Shown here: piece after piece, positions 24,180 through 37,634 of the stretch
Numbering within the stretch: position 1 is the first letter of the stretch
How the letters are laid out: each line of letters begins with the position of its first letter
Source of the DNA: Druceiella hillmani
Lineage: Eukaryota > Arthropoda > Insecta > Lepidoptera > Hepialidae
Direction of reading: 5' to 3'
Assembly: GCA_039881145.1 (NCBI GenBank)
Contig: JAYKKI010000004.1
Span: 44,487,001-44,551,000 of the forward strand
DNA length: 64,000 bases
Notes under the pieces: model-generated
Database searches by the model: none
What the model saw: the letters and a program-made list of their open reading frames with translations, nothing else
What the model was told of the DNA's origin: nothing
Made by a program: the position numbers and the translations under genes

Positions 24180-27100
24180 CTGCACTGATTTTTGTTGCCG
24201 TTTACAATAATTATTTTCGGTTAATTAGTTAATGATATTTTCAACGGTTTATTTCTTCATTCTGTTCTGCACTTAAGTATTGTATTGTGCGGCTAAGACT
24301 AGTAACATAAAACGGTTTTTAACCAATAATCTATAATAAGTAGACATATGCACGCTCAGAACGTTTCTGTAGATTTAATGCCACATAAGATACTTTTAAA
24401 CGTTATTTTAATTGAATCGATGTATAATGGCACAAAGTATAATTTAAAAACGTAACCGGCACATTCCACACACTTCACTAATACCGTTATTGATATTTAC
24501 CAACACATTTTTAAAAAAATTATATACCTTTGTTTATCTGCACACTATGAGCTGTAGGATGATAAAGTTTTTGTCAGTTGGATAAACCTATTTTTAGTGA
24601 AATCTTAAAAACGGAAAAACAAAACATTCCACGTTGTAAAATTATTTTTATTTTATAAACCGTTACTTAGTACGTCTAATTTAGTACGTTTCAATGAAAT
24701 TTTGGATTTTAGGTTTATATTTGAGATACAAATAACTAATCAGTACATGACGACATGCTTTCAGCATACAATTTAAAATATAATTAAACCACGTGTTGGT
24801 GCCTAAAAAAAATATTTCTATGTAAAATATTAACATGTGGAAATTTAGTTTTAATATCTCTATCGTAAGTCAACATCCGATATTGCAGGCTATATATAAG
24901 GAAATCGCTCATCCGAGACGAAGCGTTTCGATTTCCATGACTCGGGAGCGCAAAGCTTCGCAGTAGAATTTTGAACAACGTTTCACAATATTTCTCACGC
25001 TATTGCATACTGGAATTATTGGAAATATTATCCGAGTACCTTTACGTTTCTCTATTCTGCTGTGACCGAGTTTTGTTGCAGTAACGTTGAAGGTCTTTCG
25101 AACCATTTAACAAAGATATTAAGTTCTGAAAATACCAGTACGATTTCGATTTTAACCAGCTTCTCGCTCTCAATTTCCAAGTTTTATATTTAGTAATCAT
25201 TAATTTTTTTTTTCCTCAATTCCTCTGTTTTTTTCAATTCAAATATCACTATTTCATGTGAAGACATATTCATTTATTTTGTGGTGCAAAAGTTACGTCT
25301 AATAATGTAAAAGGCAAGCAAATTTTTCTAATTCCGAATTAATGGCGAGTAAACAAATTTTTCGAAAATGTTACTTGTATAATATGTAGAACGAAGCGCA
25401 TAAACAAGTTTAGAATTTATGTGTGTGCGTGTGTGCTCGTTTGAAGTCCTTCTTTTGTAAATTTATACCGGTTTTTTTATGGAAAAATGGTATAATTTCC
25501 CTAACGTTAAGATGTTCTGTATCTTTAAACTTTTGAGGACATAAAACATCAGATGAGAAGCAAAAAAATGACTGCTAAAGGCCCGAAAAGTATGATTAAT
25601 GAGAAAACATAGCTGATCTAAGTAAAAGTATTTTTTTCATACATCAAAACGAGAACTCCCCCATGTCAGTTCTCTTCCAAAATTAAAAGGGTATTAGTTC
25701 ATTTGGATATTTTATATACCGTAATGAGTTATTCTGAAATATTTACCCCATATGTAATGTAAATTAAATAGGTTTTATATTATTTAAATTTCATGGCCTG
25801 CATAAATTGATTTAAACAAGAATATAAAATAAAAATCACATATTTCTTAACTTATTCACTAAGTTGATAGAAATAGTTGTCGTTTAATATGATGAGAGAT
25901 TAGCTCATTAAGTTTTGTGGCTAATTTTTCAGAAAGAATATGGCCTTTTTTCTGTTTTTTGGTGTAATTAATGGTTTTAGAGAAGAAACAGAACTAAAAT
26001 TTCTATTTTTATCCACTCTGAGTCAACATTTTTAGAAAATATATATGTAAATATGTATAAATTAGAATATCGTTTCAGTTTTATTATCACAATTCATGAT
26101 GTTCTGTGTATGAAGTCTTCAACACGCCAAATCTACTCCTATTTGGTGGGTTTTTATCGTACATAGATTAAAGAGGATAGTCGAAAACTTTGAGTTTTTC
26201 GATGTAGGATTTAGTATTAACCCTCTTTAAAATTGTTAAATCTACACGTCACCATGAAAAGATTTAAATTGTAGTGTCGTGGTGACTTAAATAAATAGGA
26301 AAAGGTTAGATTTTAGGTTAGGACGTTACCATGTGGGACTTTAATCTAATCTTTTCCTGTTTATTTAATCGCGTTTCAAAATAATTTATTTTTGCTTAAT
26401 TTGTTGTGTCATATTATTAATAATTTTTTACTTGTTTGACCCAAATTTTCTAAGTCTGTCGTGCCTGGAGTAAAATGTTGGAGTTAATTAAGCAAAAACG
26501 TCGTTTAATTACAGTTTAACTCGTTTGGTATAAAACGTATGAGCGACAACAATGAAAACGAGATAAGGAGATAGGAATTGAGTCAGGCTTAAAAGTTTTT
26601 AAGTTGTGCGGATTTATTGTAAGGGGTGCATCGTTTCTTGACTATTACGTTCTTTCATTTTATATCACAAAATATATATTTGGCATATTTGTTTCGCCTT
26701 TATTTACGTGGTACCTCTATCTATTCAAATTTCTTTTTTTGAAATAAGAAAAAAAAATTAATTCTCTTATATGTTGCTTCCAGTCACATACTATTATAAT
26801 ATCATCAAAATTCGTTGAGTAGATTTTGGGTGATATCCGCTCAAATTAGCATAAAGCCAGACAAAAGTCTAAAAAAAAGTTATTTTTACTTCCATTACCA
26901 TTATATACACTAATCAATGACTTTTCTTTAAATATTTTCAATGTACAATATTTTCATGAATTTTTAACTTTTGAATGTATAATATTTCAAAGATTTTATA
27001 TAACTAATATTCGTTGAGGGGCATGTGAGTCCAAGGTACATACTGTGGAATTAGATGATGACGTGTTTAAGAAAACCGTTGTAGTACGATTTATATTAAT

Positions 27101-27438
27101 TTTTTTTTCTCTGTGAAAGCGTGCCTCGTTTTTGGATGTATTCCGTGAGAAAATACAATCGCACTTGCGCGAAAATGAATTTTCCTTTGATTTACGTTTT
27201 CTTTATTTATTGAATACTCATGCAAAACAATGTATTTACACAATATTTAGGCCATTCATAAATAATTCCGCAAAAATATAGTTTAGATGCATTATATCAA
27301 TAACGAGTATCGGATAAACAATTTTAATCACTTTTATCCGTATTTTTTACGTTGTTTTCTTATTTGTGTTATTATTTATGTATTATATATTTGATGACAA
27401 AAACTGTGGCGAAAATATAATGTGATGGGAACCTATTT

Positions 27439-27440
<2 letters not shown>
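24180..27440. other. AT-rich intergenic DNA
   Basis: A slightly GC-richer stretch at 24780-25110 has two overlapping minus-strand open frames (64 and 65 codons) without recognisable motifs. An imperfect inverted repeat lies at 26288-26367. Nothing else is supported. Confidence 0.5.
26288..26367. repeat. Imperfect 27-bp inverted repeat
   Basis: TAAATAAATAGGAAAAGGTT pairs with the complement of 26341-26367 (AATCTAATCTTTTCCTGTTT) with few mismatches, around a spacer of about 26 bases. It could be the remains of a small hairpin element. Confidence 0.75.
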
Positions 27441-27495
<55 letters not shown>

Positions 27496-27496
27496 C
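27441..27496. repeat. (TA)n microsatellite
   Basis: AT dinucleotide run with one interruption. Confidence 0.95.
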
Positions 27497-27847
27497 AGTT
27501 TATTTCGTAATTCAGTTTTCTTTTCAGTTAAGATTTTCAATTTGCTTTACTTTTGCAGATATAATCAGAGCAATATTTAAAAGTCTTTTTTTTTAATATC
27601 CCATAATGTTTTAAATACTGAAATAAACTAAGAGGTTTTCATGTCATATAAAGTATTTTCTGATGCTTAATAAAATGTCTGGGATTTAAAAGCAATTTTT
27701 GAAGTAAATCTTCTTTAGGCGCGACATGAGAGTAACTCATATTTTTTTGGACAAAAGTAACGGTCAGCAATGTTTATAGTTTACTTGCGTTGTTTCCGGT
27801 ATTTGAAAACATGCACTGACTTTCGAATTTCGTTAGTATATGTGTGA

Positions 27848-27850
27848 TAT

Positions 27851-27912
<62 letters not shown>
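27848..27912. repeat. (CA)n(TA)n microsatellite
   Basis: A few CA units leading into a long TA run. Confidence 0.95.
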
Positions 27913-27915
<3 letters not shown>

Positions 27916-28059
27916 AATTTACTTCTATCCTATTTTCATAAAATTTAATAGTAGTGATTGTTTTTTTGAAATGGTTTTTTTTTTATTAAGTTTAACACTA
28001 ACGATTATTTTGATTGAAAGAGCACTACCACTAGCAAGGTGGTTCCATGTAAATATAAT

Positions 28060-28950
28060 GATGATCTGAGGATGTTAGTAAATCAAACAACACTCATAAT
28101 ATTTGCTATTAGTTGTGTTACATGGCAAAATAACTTCAACATCGACCAGGTCATGGTCTGGTCTAATGAAGAGCTCCAGAGGTAAACAGTGGAATTCTTT
28201 GACGAATGGTAGTAAATAAAAGGCGATTCAAAATATTTACTACTGGTAGCTGTTACTTTACAAAATAACTACACCATCGACCAGCTCAAGGCCTGATGAT
28301 GGGTTCTGGAGATTAACAATCAAATTCCTTGAAGAATAGAAGTAAATCAACCCTGATTCAAGATATTTACTACTGTGAGCTGTTATTTTGCAAAATAACT
28401 ATACCATCGACTAGGTTACGATCTAATGACGTGTTCTGGAGATAAAAATATAACTCCTTAATGAATGGTGATAAATCAGCCGTGATTCAAAATATTTGCT
28501 ATTGATAGTTGAATTACTTTGCAAAGTAACTATACCATCGGCCAGGTCAGAGTCTGATGAAGGGCTTTGTTGATGAACAATGGAACGATTAGTAGTAAAT
28601 CAAACGTGATTCAAGATACTTGTTAGTGGTAGTAGTCACTTTGCAAAATAACTACACCTTTGACCAGATCAGGACCTAATGATGAGTTATGTAAATGAAA
28701 AATATAACTCCTTAACGAATGGTAATAAATCAGCCGTGATTCAAAAAACTTGTTATTGATAATAGTTTTTTCGTTGTTATTTAGTTAAATAACTACTCTA
28801 TCGATCAAGTCAAAGTTTGATGATGAGTTTGATGATGAACAAAATAACTCCTTAATGGAAATCTAACATGATTCAAGACACTTACTACTGGTAGTTGGTA
28901 CTTTGCAAAATTACTAAAACATCGATCAGGTCAAGGTCTGATGATAAGAT
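28060..28950 (+). repeat. Satellite array, unit about 130 bp, seven units
   Basis: A shared landmark (ATCGACCAGGTCA-like) begins at 28141, 28276, 28406, 28537, 28659, 28800 and 28921, giving steps of 135, 130, 131, 122, 141 and 121 bp. Other conserved words are CAAAATAACTA just before the landmark and GTAAATCAAA / GATTCAAGATA later in each unit. Units differ by many substitutions and small indels, so the array is old and is not being homogenised. Stops occur in the frames I read, so no protein is implied. The array ends directly beside a PIF/Harbinger fragment; whether it belonged to that transposon is unknown. Confidence 0.9.
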
Positions 28951-28959
28951 TTGGATAGG

Positions 28960-29165
28960 GGTTATTCTACAATAACATTTTTATTAACCCCACTGGTAAA
29001 TCCAACATCGTCCTCTAGACGACTTTATAAGGAGAGTCAAATAAGGACACAGAATGTTGTTCATATTACTTTTAGTGTATGGAAGACAATGTCTCCTTCT
29101 ATTGGATCGAAATTAAGGGTTAATTTAGAAAATAGGCAACTACTATATTACATAATATTTGTGTG
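28960..29165 (+). pseudogene. PIF/Harbinger (HARBI1-like) transposase C-terminal fragment
   Basis: One short open frame (28951-29166) reads TPLVNPTSSSRRLYKESQIR then TQNVVHITFSVWK and LRVNLEN. The order TPL.NP, N.....IR..NV.E..FG.WK and LR..L matches the end of the DDE nuclease of PIF/Harbinger transposases and the HARBI1 host protein. In the family the last catalytic acidic residue sits in the ...NVIE.. stretch; here that position reads NVVHITF, so the acid appears lost. Everything upstream in the transposase is missing, replaced by the satellite array. No start codon of its own is believed. Dead fragment. Confidence 0.8.
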
Positions 29166-29169
29166 AGCA

Positions 29170-31950
29170 AGAGGAATTCAATACCCAGTATTATGAGTGA
29201 GATTATTGAAGATTCTAGCGATGTGCTTTCACTGAGTAGTCATCATAGTGATCAAGCTTTTTGCAATCAAATTATTGAAGAATACTTTGGCAGGCACATG
29301 CATAGTACGTACATATGATTTACAGTGCGGAAATTACTCGTAGATATCCTATAACATTATTAGTATTATTTACGTAATTTAATCACCTATAACATTATTA
29401 AACGCTGCCAGTTCTCTGATAATCACGAGGTTACCTATGGTCAGATCTAGCTTTAAGAGAGTAAATTTTAATATAACAAGTAGTCTGTTCAATGAACATT
29501 TAAAATGCCGGTATGTTTCAGAATTAAATGATATGAATTTCATTCTGACTATCTACCTTCCTCTGCAAACCATTATATAGACTTGTTTTATATCTACGTA
29601 AATTTAATATAAATTGCTAGAAATTTAGTGCAAATTTTTTCACAAATTTCTGATGTTTGGTAAAAATCAATAATCTGTGAAATTAACATATGGGTTATAA
29701 AACATATCAATAAAAAGTGTTCTGCTTTTATCAAATAAATGTTTTTTTACTAATGAAAAATATAAAATTAAAAATATAAATCAATTGTTTAATTTTTTCA
29801 ATTCTTTTTTCATAATTTCTATTTCGATTTTTGCTTTTACAATTCATAATAACAAAAGTTGTTTTTCATAATTTCTTATATATAAATCTTCCAGATGAAG
29901 TTCGGTCTGTACTGCAAGTTTTGGTCTCATATTCTTCCTTACATATCGCCTAGGATTGACTCCTTTAAACCTTTAAATTGAACATATTCTTCCTTTTTCC
30001 CACTCAAAGAAACAAAACATTTCCTTGTGTGCAGCGGAGTAAAATTGCATTTTATTTTATTTGGCTCTGAAAATAATGATGAATTCTGTTATTAAAGCTA
30101 CATTAAATTTGTAAAATTACAGCCAGAAAATATTTGTTTTGCTTCTTGAAATCTATAACTTTTAGCAATAAAAAAAAAACTTTTTTTGTCTTATTTATTA
30201 AAATTTTTATGGTCAGCCTTAAAAGATAAACCTTATTTCTGAAAAAAAATTCAAAAGGAATCCATGTTAATAAAAAGTTAAACATATTTGGGAACTTATG
30301 TAAGAACCAATACTATAAAAATTCACGTAACCTATTAATTATGTAGCATACAAATCTTAAAAGTAATGTAAACTTGTTGTTTTATTTTAGTTTCTACAAC
30401 CTATATCTTTCTTAAGCAGGTATTTTTTTTAATTACACAATATCAAAAAGATGACAGCGAAGGCCTAATATAAAACTTCAATCTATTGGGATAAAAAATT
30501 CAAGAAACACTACGCAATTCAAACATAAATATTTAGACAAAGCGCCAAAGAATTATAATTGTATAATAATTAAAATTTTGAAAGCAATGACCCTTACTTT
30601 CAACTAATGCTTTTTATACAGAAGTACGAAGCATCGCTTTTGGAGTGGATGTTTCAAAGTTATATGTCACAGGTAAATGTATAAAAAACAAAGTTAATTC
30701 ATATTTTTTATTATTTACTGACACTTATGGTGCCAATATTTGGTTCCACAAAACACTTCACCTTTATGCTCTTTTCTATTATCTAAAAGTATCAGCAACA
30801 AAGGGCTTAGGAGGTCCCCTTCCGGTCTCATACCTATCTCTTTTCTCTCGTTACATTTCCTTGAAAGGAAATAAAGTTCTCTAAATGTGAATCAAACTGA
30901 TATTATTTACTTTGTTGACAACGATGAAAGGCAAAATCACACCTGTCTAGCAACTTTCTTCACGTTATGGAATTTATATTGAAGTTACTTTTTTTCTCTC
31001 CATAAAATGAAGGTGCTACACTTCATTAAATCTGTCCGTTAAACGGTCCCAGGATTTCTTTTTTTGTGCCTCACTAGGACCTTTAATAACCACTATATAT
31101 TTGCTAATCAAATCGATTAGTTAGTCCTATTGTGCTTGTTTGAAATTACTGGATCCATCCCTGAAAATAAATATACATAAACTAAAAACAAAAGTTACTG
31201 AATCGAACACAGAAAATCACACGTGCATTGTTTAAAGTTTTTCTTTAATTGAAAGTAAACTTGTAACAGGATTTTGAATAGTAAAGTAGAAAGTAGTAAA
31301 GTCATTGAAAGTTTAATTTATTTACAAGAAATTTTGACTATAAAGTTTGGGCTACGTAATTGTTTAATGTTGAAAATATTACACGGCAAAATTAACATTT
31401 TAACAAACATTAAGCAATATTATTCGCGTAATTATACTTACTTCTTAAAATGCGTATTATGTTCAGCCATATTCGATTCAATAAAAGCAGATAATTAAAA
31501 AAAAAAACGAAAATAACAAACTTAATACGCAAAAATCCCTATAGTTTTAAATATAACGAGAATAATAAATTAAATTACACGTCAAATATCATTTCTAACA
31601 CAATCTCGTCATCCGTAAAAATTATTCCCCGCCACAAAATTAATTTTAATCCCAATGTCTTTTGGAAGCCATTTCTTGGCTGCGTTAGGCATTCTTGACA
31701 ATATCTTAGTATAGAAAAATGTAGTTATTAATACATTGATAGAATTGATATTGATACTTTACTTTAACCTTATTTCTGTTACCATAATTAGAGTGATATA
31801 ATTCCGTAAGATATATTTATTGTATATCACATCAATTATACCATAGGTCATATCAATTATAGACTTACAAGCTACATCCTTAACAAGTAAAATTTTGCAA
31901 TAATATGGTTCTAGTTTATGGTGTAGCTATTTACCATTAGAAGTTCAATA
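29170..31950. other. AT-rich intergenic DNA
   Basis: No supported gene. Several open frames of 60-80 codons occur, but they are low-complexity, Lys/Phe/Ile-rich and look like chance. Confidence 0.5.
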
Positions 31951-31951
31951 G

Positions 31952-32161
31952 TCAAGTAGGTAGTTTAGACAACACCGCGCTGTAAACATTTTCCGATATT
32001 CCAACCCTCGTTAAAGTGATTGATTCTTCCTGGTGTGGTGGCGAATATTCGATGTGTTCTAACCGCACAGCCGTAAAACGAGCAAACGTTTCCTTCTCGT
32101 CCCGTGTCACGTATCGGATTATATCGGGAAGTACCCCGTAAATTAAATTGCGTAGTGTTAT
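31952..32161 (-). pseudogene. Unrecognised coding-like fragment in a GC-richer island
   Basis: The minus strand is open for 69 codons between two stops, with no in-frame ATG. It includes YGVLPDIIRYVTRDEKETF, then EHIEYSPPHQEESITLTRVG and ENVYSAVLSKLPT. The mix of charged, hydrophobic and proline residues and the high GC relative to both flanks look like real protein-coding sequence. A second frame on the same strand is also open (31965-32165, with an ATG, MNNTTQFNLRGTSRYN...), but its composition is less convincing. I do not recognise the family. It may be an isolated exon, a processed pseudogene piece, or a fragment of a mobile or viral gene. No splice sites were settled. Confidence 0.4.
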
Positions 32162-32164
32162 TCA

Positions 32165-34455
32165 TGGTGTATACAAAGTTTAGTTACTGCAAGTTACAGA
32201 ATTTAAATTATGTTGGTACCAATAATGAAGGTTCATCTAAATTCAGCGCGCCTGTAATGATTTACAAAAGTTAGAAACTGCATGTAAAAAAGTTCAGATA
32301 ATTCTATATATGTAATTATATCTAAATATTTAACATTCAGTAATTTTCATACTGATAACAAACATATTATAAATTTTTGATATACCGTCAACAAAGTTTG
32401 TTTTTTTTATAACTGTGATTAGTGCAAAATAATGCAAAATTCATTATTCGGTCCATACGCCTTTAGTTATCACACTCTTATAATTTGTTTGTTCGTAGCT
32501 ATGTATCTCTCTTTTCATTTTCTTTGACACTGGTGTCCTATCTTATTGTCTCTCTAAATTTGTTTTATTTAAATTACTGTTACTAAGTATGGTGATCGTC
32601 TTAACTACTAATTAAAATGTCGGAAAATGAAATACAGGTTCTGACTTGTTATTATTCTGCAAATAAATGTTCAATATATGTCATTTGAATTTTATTCCTT
32701 CTGAAGAGATCTTCACTAAGTATCAGTAAAGTGGTTTGACACCATACAATTTACTAAATTGAGACTAGCACCGTGAAATCGCTCTGTTTCAAAGAGTTAA
32801 TATTTCCTAGCACTTGTACTTCAAAATTAAAAAGATGTGCTTTTTATGGCTCGTTAGTCTCTTGATTTATTGAACAGTAGATCTATTTAAATTCCTACAT
32901 AAGATACCTCAAAAATACCGCATATACAAGGATTGTTAATATATTGAAAAAGTTGTATTCGATGTTTTTTATGTAACATTGTCATGTATATTTCCAGAGC
33001 TGATTTCAATATTTAAGATGGTTTTGAGGATATATTTATACAATAGTTGTTTATTCTATATGGACAATTTATGCCTGCACCCTAGTATTTTTGCATCTTT
33101 GCATTCCGATACTTGGTTCCAGTATTTCGGATATTTTATATCTAATTCGTTCTCTTTTTAATCTGCAACTGGCGTCTGTACATATATTTTTTACATTGCT
33201 GTAATCAAAGTAATGTGTCCACATTAATATGTAAAAATCTACCTGCTCGAAAATACGATGACTTATTACGATGTTAATAAACAATACAACAAACTGTTTG
33301 AGTTACGATTTGGTTAACGAATTGAACCGTTTTTTCCTTGCATTTTTAGCGATGTGGTTTGTATTATACCAGAGAGTAATTAATTATCATTGAATGCATA
33401 AACTTGATTGATAATAATATTGTAAATGTTGTTTTAATTTTTACTGTATAATAATGTATTTATTTGTAAAATTGCTTGTAATTTTGGTTTTATTATAATT
33501 TCGGTGCCCTTGAAAATATTCGCAGATATATATGTAGATATCAACTAGCACACGAAATTGTTCTAACAGTTCTGTTTATATGATCGTATTTTAAACACAG
33601 CATTCTTATTTTCAGTCAGTACGCACGGTTGGCATATAAATGCAATAAAAATCCATTAAAATCGTAATACAAAATTGACTGCAAGATTACAATGATTAAC
33701 ACATCAACCGTTAAGAAAATAATTCTCGTCTATTAGAAATTAAATAAACCTCTTCAGTAAGAGTAGAACTTGTACCACAATTGTTCCGTACACACTTAGA
33801 AATACGTAAGGGTATTTAGTATTTCTATTTAATTATTTACAAATATTCATATCAATTTTACATTGTTTGATATGTTGCCTTGGATTGCCTTTTCATCGGC
33901 GTAATTCTCAAAAGGTATCCAATTTAGAATCAGCGATATAGTCTTCGGTATACTTAGAAAATCATTCAGTTACCTTTTTTTTTATAATTTTGATTTTAGC
34001 AGTTTCAATGATGGATAGGGAAGGGGTATTTCCTGGCACCCCTGCCTCATCCCTTATTAACAGCTATATTTGCCAACATTTTAAACAATATCCCTAAACC
34101 AATCTCACATTAAATTCTAAATGGAAATAGAACCGTTCTGAAATTCTTATACTCTGATTTTTCAATTGATCCTCCAAGCAAAAATGAAAAAAAATTCAAG
34201 CGTTTTTATTGAGATATATTGATTAATATGCTTTATATTTTCTATATAAAACGGCATCTGCGAAAATTTTCGGGGGATAGTTAACAATGTCTCTAGAACT
34301 GACTTAAACACTAATCTAAGTTACATAATTTTGGAATCCTTACAAGTTGCTATTATATCAAAAAGGTATGCATTATTATGACTAGATTTGTTCGTTGTTG
34401 GGATATATGAGAGATGGTATGTTTTATCACAATTTAAAATTTCAAGTTACTACAT
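32165..34455. other. AT-rich intergenic DNA
   Basis: Nothing supported on either strand. Confidence 0.5.
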
Positions 34456-34458
34456 AAA

Positions 34459-35520
34459 GAGGAACAGCTGTGGCAGGCGGATTGTCAGACGGGACATATG
34501 AGTGATTCCGTTGACACAGTTCCGTTTTTTTTCTTTTAAGGTACAGAAACTTGAAAAAGCAATTATACCGAAAAATATAATAAGTACGCAAAAAGTCAGT
34601 AAAAAATATGTATTTGCAGTAAAAAATTAAAAATACGTATGTAATCAATGTATGCTTATTTTCTTATTCGTAGGACGTTGTTATTATAAATTTAAACCAA
34701 TTGTGGACGTTAATTTTCAATGCGGCTATTTTAATCTAAGCAATGTGATTAATCTGACGTGTTTCATTAATAATATATATTTCGTATAAAGTATCGTTTC
34801 ACTAAAAAACTTCATTTTCCTATTTTCCACGATCTCGCACTTTAAAAAAATTAATTTAATGAGGAACGGCTGTAGCAGGCGAATTGTCGGACGAGACATA
34901 TGAGTGATTCCGTGGACACAGTTCGTTTTTTTTCTTTTGAGGTACATAAACTTGAAAAATTAATAATGCCGAAAAAAGTAATAAGTACGCAATAGGTCAG
35001 TAGAAAATATGTATTTGCAGTGAAAAATGAAAAATTACATACGTATTTTTATTTTCTTATTCGTACTTATTTTAAATTTAACACACGCATAATTATTTTA
35101 AATTTAAAGTAATTGAATACATTAAGTTTTAATGTGACTATTTTAATCTAAGCAAAGTTATTTATTGACTGCTGTGTTTCTTTAAAAATATATATTTCGT
35201 ATAAAATTATATTGGTTCACTAAACAGGTTCATTTTCTTATTTTTTACGATCTAGAACTTGAAAAAAATTGAGGAACCTTTATAAAACCCTTTTTGCGTC
35301 AATGTTGCTTTTCTCAGAAAAAATTGATGAAATATAAAGTTAAAATTTGTCCCAAAAATATTTTCCCTTTGTAACCATACATCGAATATCAATTGGACGA
35401 ATCGAATAAAATGGTTAAAATGCATTCCTTTTAAATTATACATAAAGTAGTCCTAGAGATATTATTAAAAACCTTTACGAAGACATGTACCTTCCCCTCT
35501 CTAGGACTCCTGAAATTAAA
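34459..35520 (+). repeat. Unclassified interspersed repeat with about 400-bp tandem duplication
   Basis: GAGGAAC starts at 34459, 34861 and 35271. The blocks that follow the first two are clearly related (CATATGAGTGATTCCGT, TTTTTTTCTTTT, AATAAGTACGCAA, AAATATGTATTTGCAGT), so 34459-34860 and 34861-35270 are tandem copies. After the third GAGGAAC the sequence changes to a different tail (CTTTATAAAACC to CCTAGAGATATTATTAAAAA, about 35450). A diverged copy of head and tail lies inverted at 52100-52770, so this is a dispersed family. No coding region or terminal repeats were recognised; a non-autonomous DNA element or LTR is possible. Confidence 0.7.
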
Positions 35521-35524
35521 ATTA

Positions 35525-37588
35525 CTGAAAAAACAGGATTAATAAACATGAAACTAAACTTAACCAAAAAATTACAACGGTAATTCTTGGCCATATATTT
35601 TGATATTTGCGAAATATACTTTTTATATAAGGCAATATGCTTGCATGGAGAGATAGAAAATATATAATTCTGTAAATATTTGGTATTAACTTTGTTTAAA
35701 CGGTTATATGTACCAAAGTACGCAAAATTTATTAAAAAATTTTAGCGATTACTTGAGACGTCACGACAGAATAATAGCGTGGTTAAAATTAAAACACTTT
35801 TTTGTAAATGTGTTAACCTTGTGTTATTATTAGTATGTATATTTTACTGTTTAAACCCTTATAGTGTCTATCTTTTTTATACACAAGCCTCTCAATGTAA
35901 ATTCTACAGTGTTTTTTTTTCGTTGTAGTAAATAAAATGAAATAAAAAACAAAAGAAATTTTGTAATAAAAACAGATTTCCCTGAGTAATTATAACCTAA
36001 TCTGAAATTTTTTATATATTTCATTTTTTTAGGCCCTGGAATTTCCACCACCCAGCGACGTCATCGATTTTCATTATCTGTTAATATATATATAAACTAC
36101 TTATAATGCCTTTTCTGTGGCATTCAAAATAATTTCGTAATTTCGTATCTTTTATACCCAATATAGATATAAAAAACGTACAAATAAGTTTGTAGTTCTA
36201 ATTCTATTTAGTCTTTTCGGAGACACTCGAAAGCAATTCTTTATTTCTAATACGCACTTTAACGCCACTCGATAAAATACTTTTTATAGTTAAAAAAAAA
36301 ATGCTAGAACCCAGTATAACATAACTTGCCAATTGGAAAATTAAGGGTACCACATTCGAAAGAATAGTTTCGGGAAAATTTTTGTGTGATTAGGAAAGAT
36401 ACTTATTATAAAGGCGTTGCTTGAATGTGTCGTCATCAACATCTGTGGATGAAGTTGAAAGCCTTGAAGGAAATAGTGCTCCTGAATTAATTTCTCTATA
36501 AAATAATAAAAATTATTTGTCTAATTTTTTTCTGTTTCATATTATTGGCTAATAAATTTATTTACAACGAAATTAAAATTCAATGATATTGCGTGTAGTT
36601 TTTAAAAAATAAATTCGTATATATAGTATATATCGACCGCCATACAACACGTATTCTTTGGCGACCGCCATACGACATATACTCCATTGGTTGTTAAAAA
36701 TTTAAATTTTAAATACCGGATTCATAATTAACAACTTTGAAAACTATAGGCTTATTATTTTTGTCAATTCATGAAATCAATTATAAAATTTCAAACTATT
36801 TACATATTATTTTTTCCAACTATTTATTATTTCAAACTATTTATCTATATAACGGCTTACTGTACTGATTGGAAAATATTATGTAATAAAAAATATTTGT
36901 GAAATAAAGGAATTATTACAAACTCCTAACATAACGGTCCATGCAAGTATGAGGGGGATGTTATGGGTCCCTGGTGGGGCCCTAAGACAACCCGTGTGGA
37001 AATGGATAACAGTATATGCAGATCAAGATTTTTTGATTTTACTTTTCTGCTTCTACAAGTAATTATCACTTCTCTACGATAGCACAAATTATGGTAATGT
37101 TTTACATTAAATAGGAAAGTATTGGCTAAAAAAATTATATAACAAGACTCAATAATAAACAAATGTCATAAAGATAATTATCCCTTTTACCAAAGTAGAT
37201 GTTTTTAGTTCGTTTAAAATAATTATATATTATATATTAATTCAAAATTTTAATTTTAAATTATTTTAATTTCGTCGAAATTCGTACCAAGGTTCAAAGT
37301 GAAGTTATATTTAAGCCAAAGGTATTTATGCATATATTGAAAAATTTTCAATTTGCAATTCCTGACCAATTTACGCAAATAAATTTTTTTTAATCTAAAC
37401 GAAAGTATTACTTTTTTCACTTCAGTCTTGGAATTTAATTTCAATAATGGGGTTGTTGAGTAGGGTGAAAAAGAATAAAGAAAAAAATTGAGGTCGAAGT
37501 TACATACAGAACAGAAAATAAAAAAAAAACAGGATATATACTCGTACGTACATATATACACCCTATACATACACACACATATATACAC

Positions 37589-37634
<46 letters not shown>

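Noticed and set aside
24784..25106. Two overlapping minus-strand frames of 64-65 codons
   Set aside because: Slightly GC-richer than the flanks but no motif, and splice sites could not be placed.
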